Origin: Pseudomonadota bacterium
GTDB lineage: Bacteria > Pseudomonadota > Gammaproteobacteria > Acidithiobacillales > Acidithiobacillaceae
Assembly (NCBI GenBank): GCA_021827445.1
Contig: JAKAVW010000038.1
Coordinates: 1-14,645, forward strand
Length of the DNA: 14,645 nt
Direction of reading: 5' to 3'
Shown piece after piece: positions 7,422-14,636 of the stretch. A program made the translations under genes and the position numbers. The notes under the pieces were generated by a model. That model did no database searches, had not been told where the DNA came from, and saw only the letters and a program-made list of their open reading frames with translations. Numbering within the stretch: position 1 is the first letter of the stretch; every line of letters starts with the position of its first letter.

Positions 7422-8426
7422 ATGCCCCTCAAGAAATCCGAACTCTACGCCTCCCTCTGGAAAAGCTGTGATGAACTGCGCGGCGACATGGACGCCGCCC
7501 GGCACAAGGACTACGTGCTAGCCCAGCTCTTCGCCAAATACGTGTCGGACAAAGCCGAGTGCGATCCCGGCTCCCTGCCGAAAGTGCCCTACGGCGGCTC
7601 CTTTCGGGACATGGTACTGGCCAAGACCGACAAGAAAATCGGCGACAAGCTCAACAAGATCGTCCGTCGTCTGGCCGAAGCCAATGACCTGACCGGCGTG
7701 ATCGATGTGGCTGACTTCAACGAAGCCGACAAGCTGGGTCGGGGCAAAGAGATGGTGGGCCGCCTCGCCAAACTCATCGGCATTGTCCAGGCCAAAAACG
7801 CCTCCCAGACCATCCATGGCCCCACCTGCGGCTCCGGCTCTCTGCTCCTCAAGGCCGCCGCCGAGGCCAAGACGGATGTAACCATCTACGGGCAGGAAAT
7901 GGACAACGCCACCGCAGCGCTAGCAGAAATGAACATGATCCTGCACAACCACGAGACCGCCAAAATCTGGCAGGACAACACCCTCTCCAGTCCCTACTGG
8001 ACCCAAAACGATGGCAGCCGCAATACCTTCGGCCACATGGTCGCCAATCCGCCCTTCTCCCGCAAGGCGTCCTCGCCTTGGGTGACCAAATTTAAGGGCA
8101 ACCCACCAAGGTTCATTTTTTATTTGCTCAGACACATCGGTCTTGAGAGATTTAGCACCGGTTCTGGCATCCCGACGTTAAACCGCAATGACGTTCATGC
8201 CTTCTCAGTTCATATCCCGTCAATGGCAACAGAACAAACTGCCATCGCCACCATCCTCTCCGACATGGACGTCGAAATCACCGCCCTCGAACCCCGCCGA
8301 GACAAAACCCACGCCCTCCAACAAGGCATGACACAGGAACTCCTGACGGGCAGGATCCGCTTGTCCATAGCGGGACATAGCCCGGTTTTGGACAGGACCA
8401 CTCCAACCGTGGAGATGCGGCAGTGA
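7422..8426 (+). pseudogene. Degenerate hsdM-hsdS fusion (type I restriction-modification)
   Basis: A single 334-codon open frame joins pieces of two genes. Residues 1-121 match the HsdM helical N-terminal domain (MPLKKSELYASLWKSCDELR, then LAEANDLTGVIDVADFN). Residues 128-218 match the catalytic domain from the AdoMet motif (GPTCGSGS, normally DPTCGSG) to NPPF (209-212). The roughly 60-residue linker that carries GQFYTP in normal HsdM is missing. After about residue 222 the sequence becomes an HsdS C terminus: TRD2 end and the second conserved coiled coil, ending QELLTGRIRL (305-314), then an unusual 20-residue tail. The rest of HsdM (normally about 500 residues in all) and most of HsdS are lost. 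Every join is in frame. It is unlikely to methylate DNA. Confidence 0.85.
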
Positions 8427-8483
8427 TAAACCATTTCGCCGTGTATTGGCTTAACCGAAAAATCCGCTGAGTGAGGTGAGAAT

Positions 8484-9008
8484 ATGATGGAAAAAATAGA
8501 GATCGTAGCCGCTGAAATAAACTATCTGATAGCCAATACACAAACCATGACTCTGGCTACACTCGATTCAGCAGGTGTCCCAGAGGCGTCCATGGCACCA
8601 TTTATTCATGATGCGGCAACCCATCAGTTTTATACTGCTGTGAGTGGACTTTCCCCCCATACGGCCCATCTGGCGGCCAAAAAACCCACCGGGATAATGA
8701 TCATCGCGGATGAACAGGGTGTCCCTCAGGTGCTTGGCAGAAAGCGTGTGAGCTATACGTGCGATGTCCATGAAATCTTCAGGGAGACCGAAATTTGTCA
8801 TATGCTCTACGAGCGGTTCAAGGCCAAGTTCGGCAGCATCATGGAACTATTATTCCAATTACCGGACTTTCGCGTGTTTGGCCTTGATCCTTTATCCGGG
8901 CGTTATATCGCGGGCTTCGGAAGCGCCTATATCTTAAAGGGTGATTCCATCACCCCGATTGGGCCGGCCAATCTGCGGAAGAGGTCAGGACCGGGACAGG
9001 CGCTATAG
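8484..9008 (+). CDS. HugZ/HutZ-like haem-utilisation protein (PNPOx-like split barrel)
   Basis: A 174-residue protein of the pyridoxamine 5'-phosphate oxidase-like split-barrel fold. The opening TMTLATLDSAGVPEASMAPF (36-55), a central SYTCDVHEI strand (95-103) and the ending LPDFRVFGLDPLSGRYIAGF with GSAY fit the HugZ/HutZ group, which binds or degrades haem to release iron. Its length equals the short HutZ type. The ATG at 8484 has GAGG seven bases upstream; a second ATG follows at once. The conserved C-terminal haem-binding histidine known in some members is not obvious here, so function could be reduced. It lies inside the degenerate restriction-modification island and looks intact, as a stand-alone cargo gene. 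Confidence 0.78.
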   Translation: MMEKIEIVAAEINYLIANTQTMTLATLDSAGVPEASMAPFIHDAATHQFYTAVSGLSPHTAHLAAKKPTGIMIIADEQGVPQVLGRKRVSYTCDVHEIFRETEICHMLYERFKAKFGSIMELLFQLPDFRVFGLDPLSGRYIAGFGSAYILKGDSITPIGPANLRKRSGPGQAL

Positions 9009-9090
9009 CCACCGCCCTGCCAGACGTGGGTATGACCCGACGGATGATGGCCTACTACTACAAAACGGCCCGACCGATTTTATTAAACAT

Positions 9091-9207
9091 TCAACAGCCG
9101 TAGGCGTATTCAATGGTTGCAGGCTGGCCCCGCCTTGGGATGCCCTGAGTTATCTCAATGCCGACCGCGTTGCCGTGATCGTCATAATCCAGGATGACCC
9201 CAAGCGT
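9091..9207 (-). pseudogene. DUF2283 remnant
   Basis: On the minus strand the short frame reads GVILDYDDHGNAVGIEI followed by about 20 residues to a stop. This is the core signature of DUF2283 proteins, which are normally 60-75 residues long and often sit in toxin-antitoxin-like or defence loci. The N-terminal half (usually containing Y-x-D-ALYI) is missing: an in-frame TGA lies immediately upstream at 9208-9210 and no start codon is present. It is therefore read as a truncated remnant. It supports the idea that this stretch is a gene graveyard inside the island. Confidence 0.55.
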
Positions 9208-9267
9208 TCAAAAAACGGGCGCTTGTGAGGCTATCAGATGTTACACCAAAAACATGAAGCCACCAGT

Positions 9268-9864
9268 CTATTGATACACAATGCATCTATCGCCAGTGGT
9301 AACACTTGTCCCGGTTTCATACGTGCGGTTTTTATCCTTTCCGCAACACGAATCCTCAATGTCAGGGAAACATGAGTCTGGAATAATCTCAAAACTTTCC
9401 AGATCAGCTCCGACCACAACCTTTCTGAAATAGAATATGTTCTTATCATCTTTTGAATAGTTATTATTGATCATAGCCCACGTTTTTGGGTTTGCCTTTG
9501 GAATCTTAACAGCTTCATAGTAAACATAATCATCATCAATTCCATAACCTGATTTTATTGATCTGAACATATGCGGCTTCTTGCACGACCTAACAACCGT
9601 GGCATGGCCTGCACCCGTTGATCCGATGAACCAATACACATAAACATCATCATTATTCACATTACTATCATCCAGGACTTCAAAGCACAAAGGATATTTT
9701 GCCTTCGCATTGCCGTAAACTGTAAATATAGACAACTTTTCACCAGCAAAGCATCTATTGAAAACGACAAAATACCATGAAGAAACATTTTGTAGTTTAA
9801 GGCCATCACAATACACGCGATCCTCGTCGCAAAGATATTTGCCATGAATCGCACCGCCAGGCAT
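9268..9864 (-). CDS. DKNYY-repeat family protein, AT-rich
   Basis: A 198-residue protein (from the ATG at 9864) with repeated acidic-aromatic modules: DEDRVYCDG, NDDVYVYW, DDDYVYYEA, KDDKNIFYFRK and KDKNRTY. This is the DKNYY repeat pattern, with repeats about 25-50 residues apart, each likely forming a beta-hairpin. No function is firmly known; such proteins are often secreted or cell-surface and sometimes sit near effector-immunity or other accessory genes. Seven cysteines may form disulphides. The frame stays open for about 28 codons upstream to a TAG without an ATG, so the true start may be a rare codon or a lost signal peptide. Base composition is clearly more AT-rich than its neighbours, pointing to transfer. 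Confidence 0.6.
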   Translation of the reverse strand: MPGGAIHGKYLCDEDRVYCDGLKLQNVSSWYFVVFNRCFAGEKLSIFTVYGNAKAKYPLCFEVLDDSNVNNDDVYVYWFIGSTGAGHATVVRSCKKPHMFRSIKSGYGIDDDYVYYEAVKIPKANPKTWAMINNNYSKDDKNIFYFRKVVVGADLESFEIIPDSCFPDIEDSCCGKDKNRTYETGTSVTTGDRCIVYQ

Positions 9865-10388
9865 TCTAAAAGGATTAATATCCGCCGATGTCTTCTTGTA
9901 TTTTATAATTGTAACATATGGTGATGCAAAATATATCGCATAATTCTATTATATGCTGTTTCAACCTAAAGCCCACCAATAAAAAGCGTAAAAGAACGTT
10001 CGTAAAAATTACTCCAATCAATCCCATCAATAACTACTGTACATTTAATCTTGCCATTGAATCGCAATTATTTTTTGCCTGCTTCAAACGTGACCAGCCT
10101 ATTGTTACCATAAAAATAAAATTGTGGAGATCATGGTACAACCATGTTGGTTCCGTCGCCCATCGGCTGGGCATCGGGCGCCATAGAATCAAGGGTTGTC
10201 CAATGTCCGCAGCATTTTCAAGGCAATCACCCGCATGAGTAAAGTGTAGCAAGTTGCCATAAACTCGTCCAAGCTGGTGCGTTATTTGCGGGAACAACGC
10301 GAACAGCGCCTTTCTGAATGGATGCTGCTTGCGATGACTGCGGCCATTGATTGACAATGAAGTCCTAAAAAGACAGGACAGATAAACC
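9865..10388. other. AT-rich to GC-rich stretch with no convincing gene
   Basis: About 520 bp without a supported gene. Bases 9865-10130 are AT-rich like the DKNYY gene. On the minus strand a frame covering about 9966-10130 reads like decayed coding sequence with one internal TAA, but no family is recognised. Composition then rises to that of the neighbours. On the plus strand, 10262-10354 gives an open segment (KLVRYLREQREQRLSEWM...) ending in TGA, 34 bp before hsdR. It has a stop upstream and no clear start, and could be the C terminus of a lost gene. AGGA about 10 nt before 10389 serves as the hsdR ribosome site. Confidence 0.4.
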
Positions 10389-11282
10389 ATGCTCATCGGC
10401 CAAGCGGAACGCCAAACCCAACAGCGGGGGATTCAGATCTTTCAGAAGACTCTGGGTTATCGGTATCTGGGCCACCGGCAGGACCGGCCCGACAACCGCA
10501 ACATCGAAACCGAACTACCGGAAGCGTTTCTGACGGAACAAGGTCACTTCGTCGCCCTCATTCAACGCACCCTGCATCTTCTCAACCGTGCCGCAAACGA
10601 TCAGACTCAGGGTCTTTACGCCTGCAATAAAGCCGTATATGGCCTGCTCCGCTACGGCGTGCCGGTCAAAGCCGATGCCGGTCAGCAGACGCAAACGGTC
10701 TTCCTCGTCATCTTCGACGCCGGCACCAAGAAAACGTCGCGCCCCAACCAGTATTTCGAGGTCAAGGCGGCGCAAAGCCATCTGCAGCACCAGCAAGGCG
10801 ACATCATCCGGCACACCCAAGGCAGCGGCAAAGGCCTCACCACGGTCTGGTTCGCCAAGTGGATACGGGAGCATATGAGCGATGCCCGCTTCCTCATCAT
10901 CACCGAGATGCAAAAGGCCCCGCCCGCCGACTTCTCGCCCAAAGGCCGTTTCGTGGTCTTTGTGGGCGAATGCCACCGCACCCGGTCGGGAGAATTGCAT
11001 AAGGCCATGAAGGCCATCCTGCCCCATGCCACCTTCATCGCTTTCACCGGCACACCCCTGCTGAAGGCCGACAAGCAAAAGAGCGTTGAGATCTTCGGGG
11101 GTTACATTCACACCTACAAATTCAACGAGGCGGTACGCGATGGCGTGGTGCTGGACCTGCGCTACGAGGCCCGCAACATTGATCAGGTCCTGACCTCGCC
11201 GGGACGCATCGATCAGTGGTTCGCGGGCAAAACCCGTGGCCTCGCCGACATCGCCTCGGTCAAGGAACAGCGTGATTACTGA
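10389..11282 (+). pseudogene. hsdR: Degenerate hsdR (type I restriction endonuclease subunit)
   Basis: A 297-codon open frame where an intact HsdR has about 1000. Residues 1-106 match the HsdR N terminus (GYRYLG, then NNKAVY-like ACNKAVYGLLRYGVPVK). The join near 107 removes the PD-(D/E)xK nuclease centre. Residues 108-174 hold the start of the first helicase domain with HTQGSGKG (142-149), where the usual S/T after the lysine is glycine. The join near 175 removes the stretch to motif II, which reads GECH (193-196) instead of DECH. FTGTP (219-223) is motif III. A join near 285 removes helicase domain 2 and the C-terminal half, leaving SVKEQRDY. All joins are in frame. The last 11 nt overlap the next gene. 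No nuclease or translocase activity is expected. Confidence 0.85.
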
Positions 11283-12006
11283 GACCTACACCTTGGAAGT
11301 CAGCGACCTGACCGTGCAGGTGGTCCGGAAACGGATCAAAAATCTGCATCTGGGGGTGTATCCGCCGGAGGGCAGGGTCCGAGTAGCGGCGCCCTGGCAT
11401 CTCAGTGAAGAAGCCATCCGTGCCGCCGTACTGGTTCGCCTGCAGTGGATTAAAAAACATCAGCAGAACTTCGCCCGGCAGGACCGGCTCTCGCCACGGG
11501 AGTATGTATCCGGAGAAAGCCATTATTACCTGGGCAGACGTTACCGGTTGCGGGTATATCCTACGACGCAGGCCGCCCATATCGCCTGCCAGCAGGCCCG
11601 TTACCTGGATCTCCATGTGCGGGAAGGGGCCAGCCGCGACCACAAGGCACGGGTTATCGAAGACTGGCACCGGCAGACGCTGAAAGAGCGCATCCCGGCG
11701 CTCATTGCCCATTACGAGCCCATCATGGGTGTCAGAGTCGCTGAGTGGGGTGTCAAACGCATGCGAACCCGTTGGGGCACCTGCAATATCCGGGCACGCC
11801 GGATCTGGCTGAATCTGGAGCTGGTGCATTACGGCGAGGAATGCCTGGAATACGTGGTGGTCCACGAGATGGCGCACCTGCTGGAGCGCCTGCACAATGA
11901 CCGCTTCAAGGGCATTCTGGATCAGGTAATGCCGGATTGGCGGGCCGTGCGGGCGGTTCTGAAAAAAGGCATACCGTTGACAACCCCTGAACCATTGAGC
12001 GGCTGA
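11272..12006 (+). CDS. HExxH metallopeptidase (YgjP/SprT-like, DUF45)
   Basis: A 244-residue zinc metalloprotease-like protein of the YgjP/DUF45 group. The catalytic HEMAH is at 198-202, with a likely third ligand H208 in LHNDRF, and the conserved RTRWGTCN lies at 166-173. The N-terminal half is the usual YgjP beta-rich lead-in. A GTG start at 11272 is chosen: AAGGA lies six bases upstream, and the frame before it is the hsdR tail read out of phase. It overlaps hsdR by 11 nt. Genes of this type often follow hsdR in type I restriction-modification operons, where their role is unknown. Unlike the hsd genes, it keeps full length and all active-site residues, so it may still be under selection. 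Confidence 0.82.
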   Translation: MITETYTLEVSDLTVQVVRKRIKNLHLGVYPPEGRVRVAAPWHLSEEAIRAAVLVRLQWIKKHQQNFARQDRLSPREYVSGESHYYLGRRYRLRVYPTTQAAHIACQQARYLDLHVREGASRDHKARVIEDWHRQTLKERIPALIAHYEPIMGVRVAEWGVKRMRTRWGTCNIRARRIWLNLELVHYGEECLEYVVVHEMAHLLERLHNDRFKGILDQVMPDWRAVRAVLKKGIPLTTPEPLSG

Positions 12007-12011
12007 GCAGA

Positions 12012-12077
12012 AAGTAGGGCGGGGATAGCACCCAGACGATGTGTGTCATACCAAGCGTCGTAGGCAGTGGCGTCCAT
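12012..12077 (-). pseudogene. N-terminal remnant of a class I SAM-dependent methyltransferase
   Basis: On the minus strand an ATG at 12077 begins MDATAYDAWYDTHRLGAI. This resembles the opening of many class I methyltransferases (TAYDAWYDTPRG...). After about 18 residues the similarity stops and the frame runs into the antisense of the metallopeptidase. It lies 26 bp after the stop of the epsilon-like gene on the same strand, as a former downstream gene would. The fragment is short, so the call is tentative. Confidence 0.35.
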
Positions 12078-12102
12078 CAGCCCCATCCCTGGCCCGGAGC
12101 CG

Positions 12103-12618
12103 TCAATCCTCCAGATCCTGCACATTCACCTTCGGCACATTCTGCAGGGCCGGGCGCTCCCAATTATAATTGCCCGCGCCGCCACCCCGTTGTTCATGTA
12201 TCTGGTAGCGCTGGTACGCATGCAATTTTGCCACTTCCCGCTGCAATTCCAGTTCGGCGCGGGCAAAATCCATCGCCGGAACCGCACGTTTCGCCAGCGT
12301 GCTTTGTGCGTCTTTGATGCGTTCCCTACTTTCGTGAATATCGATATCCGCAATCCGCAGGCTGGCATCGGCGAGGATGGTTACGATATCGGGTTGAATC
12401 TCCAGCATTCCGCCTTCCAGAAAAAGAATCTGCGTCTGGCCGTCGGGCTGGGTAATGCGTAACTCGCCGGGCCGCAGCCCAGACAGTAGGGGCGCATGCC
12501 CCGGCAGAATACCAATCTCACCCAGTTCCGCCGGTACCGCCACAAAACGCGCCATACCGGTGTAGACTTCGCCATGGACGTCGACAACATTCAAGCGGAA
12601 TGTTCTGTTCTGCTGCAT
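12103..12618 (-). CDS. atpC: Solitary F1-ATPase epsilon subunit-like protein with C-terminal extension
   Basis: A 171-residue protein matching the ATP synthase epsilon subunit. The beta-sandwich domain has VVDVHGEVYTGMA, VPAELGEIGILPGHAPLL and LRPGELRI, and EGGMLEIQPDIVTILADASL. The two-helix domain (about residues 95-140) follows. The last 30 or so residues (HEQRGGGAGNYNWERPALQN and beyond) extend past the normal end of about 140 residues. Two ATGs lie close together: 12624 overlaps the ligA stop but has the AGGA abutting it, whereas 12618 has AGGA at a normal 6-nt spacing and is chosen. Epsilon normally sits after atpD; here it is coupled to ligA, so it is either a displaced copy or a paralogue. 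Whether another atpC exists in the genome cannot be seen. Confidence 0.82.
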   Translation of the reverse strand: MQQNRTFRLNVVDVHGEVYTGMARFVAVPAELGEIGILPGHAPLLSGLRPGELRITQPDGQTQILFLEGGMLEIQPDIVTILADASLRIADIDIHESRERIKDAQSTLAKRAVPAMDFARAELELQREVAKLHAYQRYQIHEQRGGGAGNYNWERPALQNVPKVNVQDLED

Positions 12619-12620
12619 CG

Positions 12621-14636
12621 TCATTCCTTTTCTGAAAACATCGCCAAAAATTGCGCCTCGGTAAGCTGTTTCACACTCAGCTTAGTGGCTTTTTCGGCCT
12701 TGCTGCCTGGGTCCTTGCCGACTACCACATAGCTTGTTTTGGCCGACACGGAACTGCTGACTTTCCCGCCCGCGTTTTCTATGGCGGTTTTGGCCTCTTC
12801 CCGGGTCATGCTGCCCAAGGCTCCGGTGAGCACCAGGGTCATACCCTGAAAACGCCCGCCTTTTTGCGGCTGGACCGCAGCCCACTGTACTCCCGCCGTG
12901 CGCAGGGCAGCAATGACATCGCGGTTATGGGGCTGGGCAAAAAAATGGGCAACGGATTCCGCCACGATAGGCCCTACATCGGGAATATTCTGCAAAAGCT
13001 CCGGCGTTGCGGCCATCAGGGGATCCAGATCCCCGAAATAGATGGCCAGGGATTTGGCCGTACCTTCCCCAACCTGACGGATGCCCAGGGCGTAGAGAAA
13101 GCGGGGCAAGGCGGTATGGCGGGAGCGATCGATTTCGGCGAGGAGCTTTTGCGCCGAACGGCTGGCCATGCGCTCCAAGCCGCACAGTGCCGATTCGTCC
13201 AGATGGTAGATATCGGCCACGGTGTGCACCAGACCATGCCCGACCAGTTGCTGTACGAGCTTTTCGCCCAAACCCCGGATGTCCATGGCCCGACGCGACG
13301 CGAAGTGCCGGATGGCGCCCATCCGCTGTGCCGGACAGTACAGCCCGCCCATGCAACGGTGCGCCGATTCATTGGCCAGGCGCAAGACCTCCGAGCCGCA
13401 GACCGGACAACGCTGCGGCATGTGCCAGGGTTGCGTCGCAGGCGGCCGTTCCTCCTTGATCACCATGACCACTTCCGGGATCACGTCGCCGGCGCGGCGT
13501 ACCAGCACTGTGTCGCCCACGCGAATATCCTTACGATCCACTTCATCCTGATTATGCAAACTGGCGCGGCTCACGGTCACGCCGCCCACCTGCACGGACT
13601 GCAAGACAGCCACAGGAGTAATCACGCCGGTGCGCCCTACGGAAGCCAGGATATCTTCGACCACGGTACGCTCTTCGTGCGCCGGAAATTTATAGGCAAT
13701 GGCCCAACGCGGTGCGCGGGCGGTGAAGCCCAGTTGTTCCCGTGCGGGCAGATCGTCAACCTTGAACACGAGACCGTCAATTTCAAAAGGCATGCCTTCG
13801 CGTATTTTCTGCATCTCGCTGAAATAGCTTTGGCATTCCGTGAGTTCGTGAACACCGCGCAGGTAGGAGGTCACCTCGAATCCCCAGGCGGAAAGGCGCT
13901 CCATAACCGCGATGTGGCTTTCCCCCAGCGACACGCTGCTTTCTCCCCAGCCCCAAGGGAAGTATGCAAGGGGGCGTTTTGCCGTTACCCTGGAATCCAG
14001 TTGCCGCAGACTGCCTGCCGCCGCATTGCGGGGGTTGGCGAAGGGGTTCTCCCCGGCGCGCAGACGCTCGCCATTCAGACGCCGGAAAGCGGCCACGGGG
14101 ATGACCACTTCTCCACGGACTTCCAGCAGTTCCGGCCAATCCTTGCCTGTCAGTTGCAGGGGGACGTTGCGAATGGTGCGGACGTTGGCGGTGACATCTT
14201 CACCCGTCTGGCCATCTCCGCGGGTACCAGCCTGTACCAGCTTACCGTCGATATAGCGAATGTTGACCGAGAGGCCGTCAAACTTGGGTTCAGCACTGAG
14301 CGGAACATCCTCGCGGCCGAGCCCCTTCTGCACGCGCGCCAGCCAGTCGCTAAAACCGTCTTGATCGAAAACGTTGTCGAGAGAGGTCAGGGGTATGGCA
14401 TAATGCACTTCCCCAAAGACCTCCACCGGAGCCGCCCCTACCCTCCGGGTCGGAGAGTCGGCGCTTTGCCATTGGGGATTGCGGTCCTCCAGGGTGCGCA
14501 GTTCGCGCAGGCGCGCATCGTACTCGGCATCACTCAGGGTCGGCGCATCTTCCCGATAGTAGGCGTTATTGGCCGCCACCAATTCCGCACGCAATTGCTG
14601 AATACGCTCGAAGTCAGTATGGTTGACCCGCTCCAC
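12621..14636 (-). CDS. ligA: NAD+-dependent DNA ligase LigA
   Basis: A 671-residue ligase with all family domains. The Ia domain at the start has NNAYYREDAPTLSDAEYD (23-40). The adenylation domain has the KxDG motif with catalytic K118 (AEPKFDGL), FEIDGLVFKVDD (284-295) and WAIAYKFPAH (311-320). The OB fold includes GDVIPEVV. A zinc finger uses C410, C413, C428 and C434. The helix-hairpin-helix domain follows (RGLGEKLVQQLVGHG), and a BRCT domain starts at about 590 (FQGMTLVLTGALGSM). It seals nicks in replication and repair. The only in-window start is a GTG at 14636; the frame is open to the window edge, so the true start may be upstream and outside. The ATGA at its end overlaps the first ATG of the epsilon-like gene. 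Confidence 0.97.
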   Translation of the reverse strand: MERVNHTDFERIQQLRAELVAANNAYYREDAPTLSDAEYDARLRELRTLEDRNPQWQSADSPTRRVGAAPVEVFGEVHYAIPLTSLDNVFDQDGFSDWLARVQKGLGREDVPLSAEPKFDGLSVNIRYIDGKLVQAGTRGDGQTGEDVTANVRTIRNVPLQLTGKDWPELLEVRGEVVIPVAAFRRLNGERLRAGENPFANPRNAAAGSLRQLDSRVTAKRPLAYFPWGWGESSVSLGESHIAVMERLSAWGFEVTSYLRGVHELTECQSYFSEMQKIREGMPFEIDGLVFKVDDLPAREQLGFTARAPRWAIAYKFPAHEERTVVEDILASVGRTGVITPVAVLQSVQVGGVTVSRASLHNQDEVDRKDIRVGDTVLVRRAGDVIPEVVMVIKEERPPATQPWHMPQRCPVCGSEVLRLANESAHRCMGGLYCPAQRMGAIRHFASRRAMDIRGLGEKLVQQLVGHGLVHTVADIYHLDESALCGLERMASRSAQKLLAEIDRSRHTALPRFLYALGIRQVGEGTAKSLAIYFGDLDPLMAATPELLQNIPDVGPIVAESVAHFFAQPHNRDVIAALRTAGVQWAAVQPQKGGRFQGMTLVLTGALGSMTREEAKTAIENAGGKVSSSVSAKTSYVVVGKDPGSKAEKATKLSVKQLTEAQFLAMFSEKE

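Noticed and set aside
8942..9097. A plus-strand frame after HugZ reading MTRRMMAYYYKTARPILL, which looked like a small protein or a frameshifted C terminus
   Set aside because: No start with a ribosome site, no recognised homology, and it ends at a stop after about 50 codons; too weak to call.
9201..9225. Inverted repeat CAAGCG...CGCTTG, considered as a terminator or a recombination site
   Set aside because: Six-base arms with a 13-nt loop and no T-tract; easily due to chance and located inside or next to the DUF2283 remnant.
8941..9228. A 95-codon plus-strand ORF overlapping the end of the HugZ-like gene
   Set aside because: It has no recognisable family, overlaps the HugZ C terminus, and lies opposite the better supported DUF2283 remnant.
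9918..10238. A 106-codon plus-strand ORF in the AT-rich region
   Set aside because: It crosses the shift in base composition, has no plausible Shine-Dalgarno and no family pattern.
10034..10396. A 120-codon minus-strand ORF and a nearby short frame starting MRVIALKMLRTL that recalled a HigB toxin N terminus
   Set aside because: The HigB resemblance covers only about ten residues and is followed by a stop; the long ORF has no family features and crosses a composition change.
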